DNA of 64,000 nt from Beggiatoa alba B18LD. GTDB lineage: Bacteria; Pseudomonadota; Gammaproteobacteria; Beggiatoales; Beggiatoaceae. Shown here one piece after another: positions 63,045 to 64,000 of the stretch (positions are counted from its first letter, which is position 1; each line of letters begins with the position of its first letter). The notes beneath the pieces are model-generated. The model worked only from the letters and a program-made list of their open reading frames with translations, searched no databases and was not told the DNA's origin. The position numbers were made by a program, and so were the translations under genes. The stretch covers positions 3,740,684 through 3,804,683 of the forward strand of contig NZ_JH600070.1 of NCBI RefSeq assembly GCF_000245015.1, read 5' to 3'.

Positions 63045-64000
63045 ATGACACGCCCAACGCAAGCCATTATTTATTTATCCGCTTTGCGTGCCAATGTGCA
63101 AAGGATTCGGGAGTTAGCACCCAAACAAAAAATTATTGCCGTTATTAAAGCGGATGCTTATGGACATGGGGCTGTCAGGGTTGCTACAGCATTAACAGGT
63201 TTAGTAGAAATGTTTGCTGTTTGCTCATTAGAGGAAGCCTTAATTTTGCGTCAAGCAGGCATAGATGCACCTATTTTATTATTAGAAGGTTTCTTTAGTG
63301 CAGATGAACTGACCACAATTGCTACACAAAAGATTGAAATTGCTGTACATACGCAGGGACAAGTAGATAGCTTATTAGCGGCGAAACTACCGATTAAAGT
63401 ATGGCTAAAAGTGGATACAGGTATGCATCGTTTAGGTTTTTTACCTGACGAGGTCGAGTTGGCATGGAAACGGCTTAATCAATGTGATGTTTTGTTAAAG
63501 CCTATTTCTTTAATGAGTCACTTTAGTAGTGCGGATGAGCGCGATAGTAAAATTAATATGGAGCAAATCCGTATTTTTGATGAACTAAGAAAAAAAATTC
63601 AGGTTGAGAGTTCATTAGCAAATTCAGCTGGCGTTTTGGCATGGTCAGCAGCCCACTATCAATGGGTAAGACCTGGAATTATGCTGTATGGTGTTTCTCC
63701 CTTTTCAAATACAGTCGCAAAAGATGAGGGGTTACAGTCTGTTATGCAGTTTCAGTCTGCACTGATTAGCGTAAAACAATATCGTAAAGGTGAACCCATT
63801 GGTTATGGTGCGACATGGCGTTGTCCACAAGCAATGCCTGTAGGCGTTGTTGCAGCAGGTTATGCGGATGGTTATCCACGACATGCGCCTTCTGGCACAC
63901 CCATTTTAGTCAATGGTCGTCGTGTGCCTCTCATTGGTCGTGTGTCTATGGATATGTTAGCCGTTGATTTACGCTCACAACCCAATGCAAAAATTGGTGA
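63045..64000 (+). CDS. alr: Alanine racemase, 3' end cut by window edge
   Basis: 318 complete codons are visible from the ATG at 63045. The N-terminal TIM-barrel has the PLP lysine in AVIKADAYGHGAV, and LKVDTGMHRLGF, RPGIMLYGVSP and GYADGYPRHAP are conserved. The catalytic region GRRVPLIGRVSMDM is reached before the edge. PLP enzyme that makes D-alanine for peptidoglycan. GGAGAACATTGAGT precedes the ATG; dnaB-alr is a usual pairing. Confidence 0.96.
   Translation, partial: MTRPTQAIIYLSALRANVQRIRELAPKQKIIAVIKADAYGHGAVRVATALTGLVEMFAVCSLEEALILRQAGIDAPILLLEGFFSADELTTIATQKIEIAVHTQGQVDSLLAAKLPIKVWLKVDTGMHRLGFLPDEVELAWKRLNQCDVLLKPISLMSHFSSADERDSKINMEQIRIFDELRKKIQVESSLANSAGVLAWSAAHYQWVRPGIMLYGVSPFSNTVAKDEGLQSVMQFQSALISVKQYRKGEPIGYGATWRCPQAMPVGVVAAGYADGYPRHAPSGTPILVNGRRVPLIGRVSMDMLAVDLRSQPNAKIG

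Overview
The window looks like about 64 kb of chromosome from an AT-rich, sulfur-oxidising gammaproteobacterium of the Beggiatoa/Thiotrichales type. The assignment is inference. It rests on soxB, a gammaproteobacterial-order F1Fo operon (atpIBEFHAGDC), a YciK orthologue, an rpsF-rpsR-rplI-dnaB-alr block, a large two-partner-type exoprotein, several multidomain signalling proteins, and small palindromic repeats plus an Rpn-type gene. No tRNA, rRNA, CRISPR array, prophage or complete insertion sequence was seen.

Layout. 1-4.9 kb: a sensor kinase cut by the left edge, yciK, a Roadblock protein, an EamA transporter and an Irr/Fur-like regulator. 5-7.9 kb: a Fe(III) ABC transporter (binding protein and fused permease) behind a promoter with a Fur-box-like site; its ATPase is not here. 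7.9-13.5 kb: an ABC-2 permease, a secreted subtilase and a 949-residue secreted protein with a very strong terminator. 13.9-17.4 kb: a stand-alone receiver translationally coupled to a membrane PAS/degenerate-kinase/DnaQ-exonuclease fusion, then a tandem thioredoxin-fold protein. 13.5-24 kb: a repeat-rich patch with four full copies and one half copy of a 77-91 bp element (family A), two of them bracketing an Rpn gene, and two copies of a second element (family B), one carrying a nested insertion. livHMGF lies inside this patch. 24-29.3 kb: an FHA-type exoprotein and an AcoR-type sigma-54 activator. 29.4-36.6 kb: the ATP synthase operon with a well-spaced promoter. 37-41.3 kb: yejB-yejE-metY-hydrolase operon. 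41.6-44.7 kb: acyl-CoA ligase, enoyl-CoA hydratase-like protein and thioesterase. 44.9-49.3 kb: a hybrid kinase with a destroyed catalytic core but intact phosphorelay end, facing a globin-coupled diguanylate cyclase. 49.4-60.2 kb: glutaredoxin, CDF exporter, a tail-anchored coiled coil, SoxB, an NhaD-like antiporter, a glycosyltransferase and an AsmA/YdbH-like protein. 60.2-64 kb: a candidate S6:S18 leader, rpsF, rpsR, rplI, dnaB and the start of alr.

The least conventional items are the exonuclease-fused pseudokinase coupled to a receiver, the hybrid pseudo-histidine kinase, a peptidoglycan-binding-like module inserted in a Cache sensor domain, and the clustered repeat families with nested insertion and compensatory hairpin changes. 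Several systems are split: no FhaC partner, LivJ/K, YejA/YejF, iron ATPase or other Sox proteins are encoded nearby.
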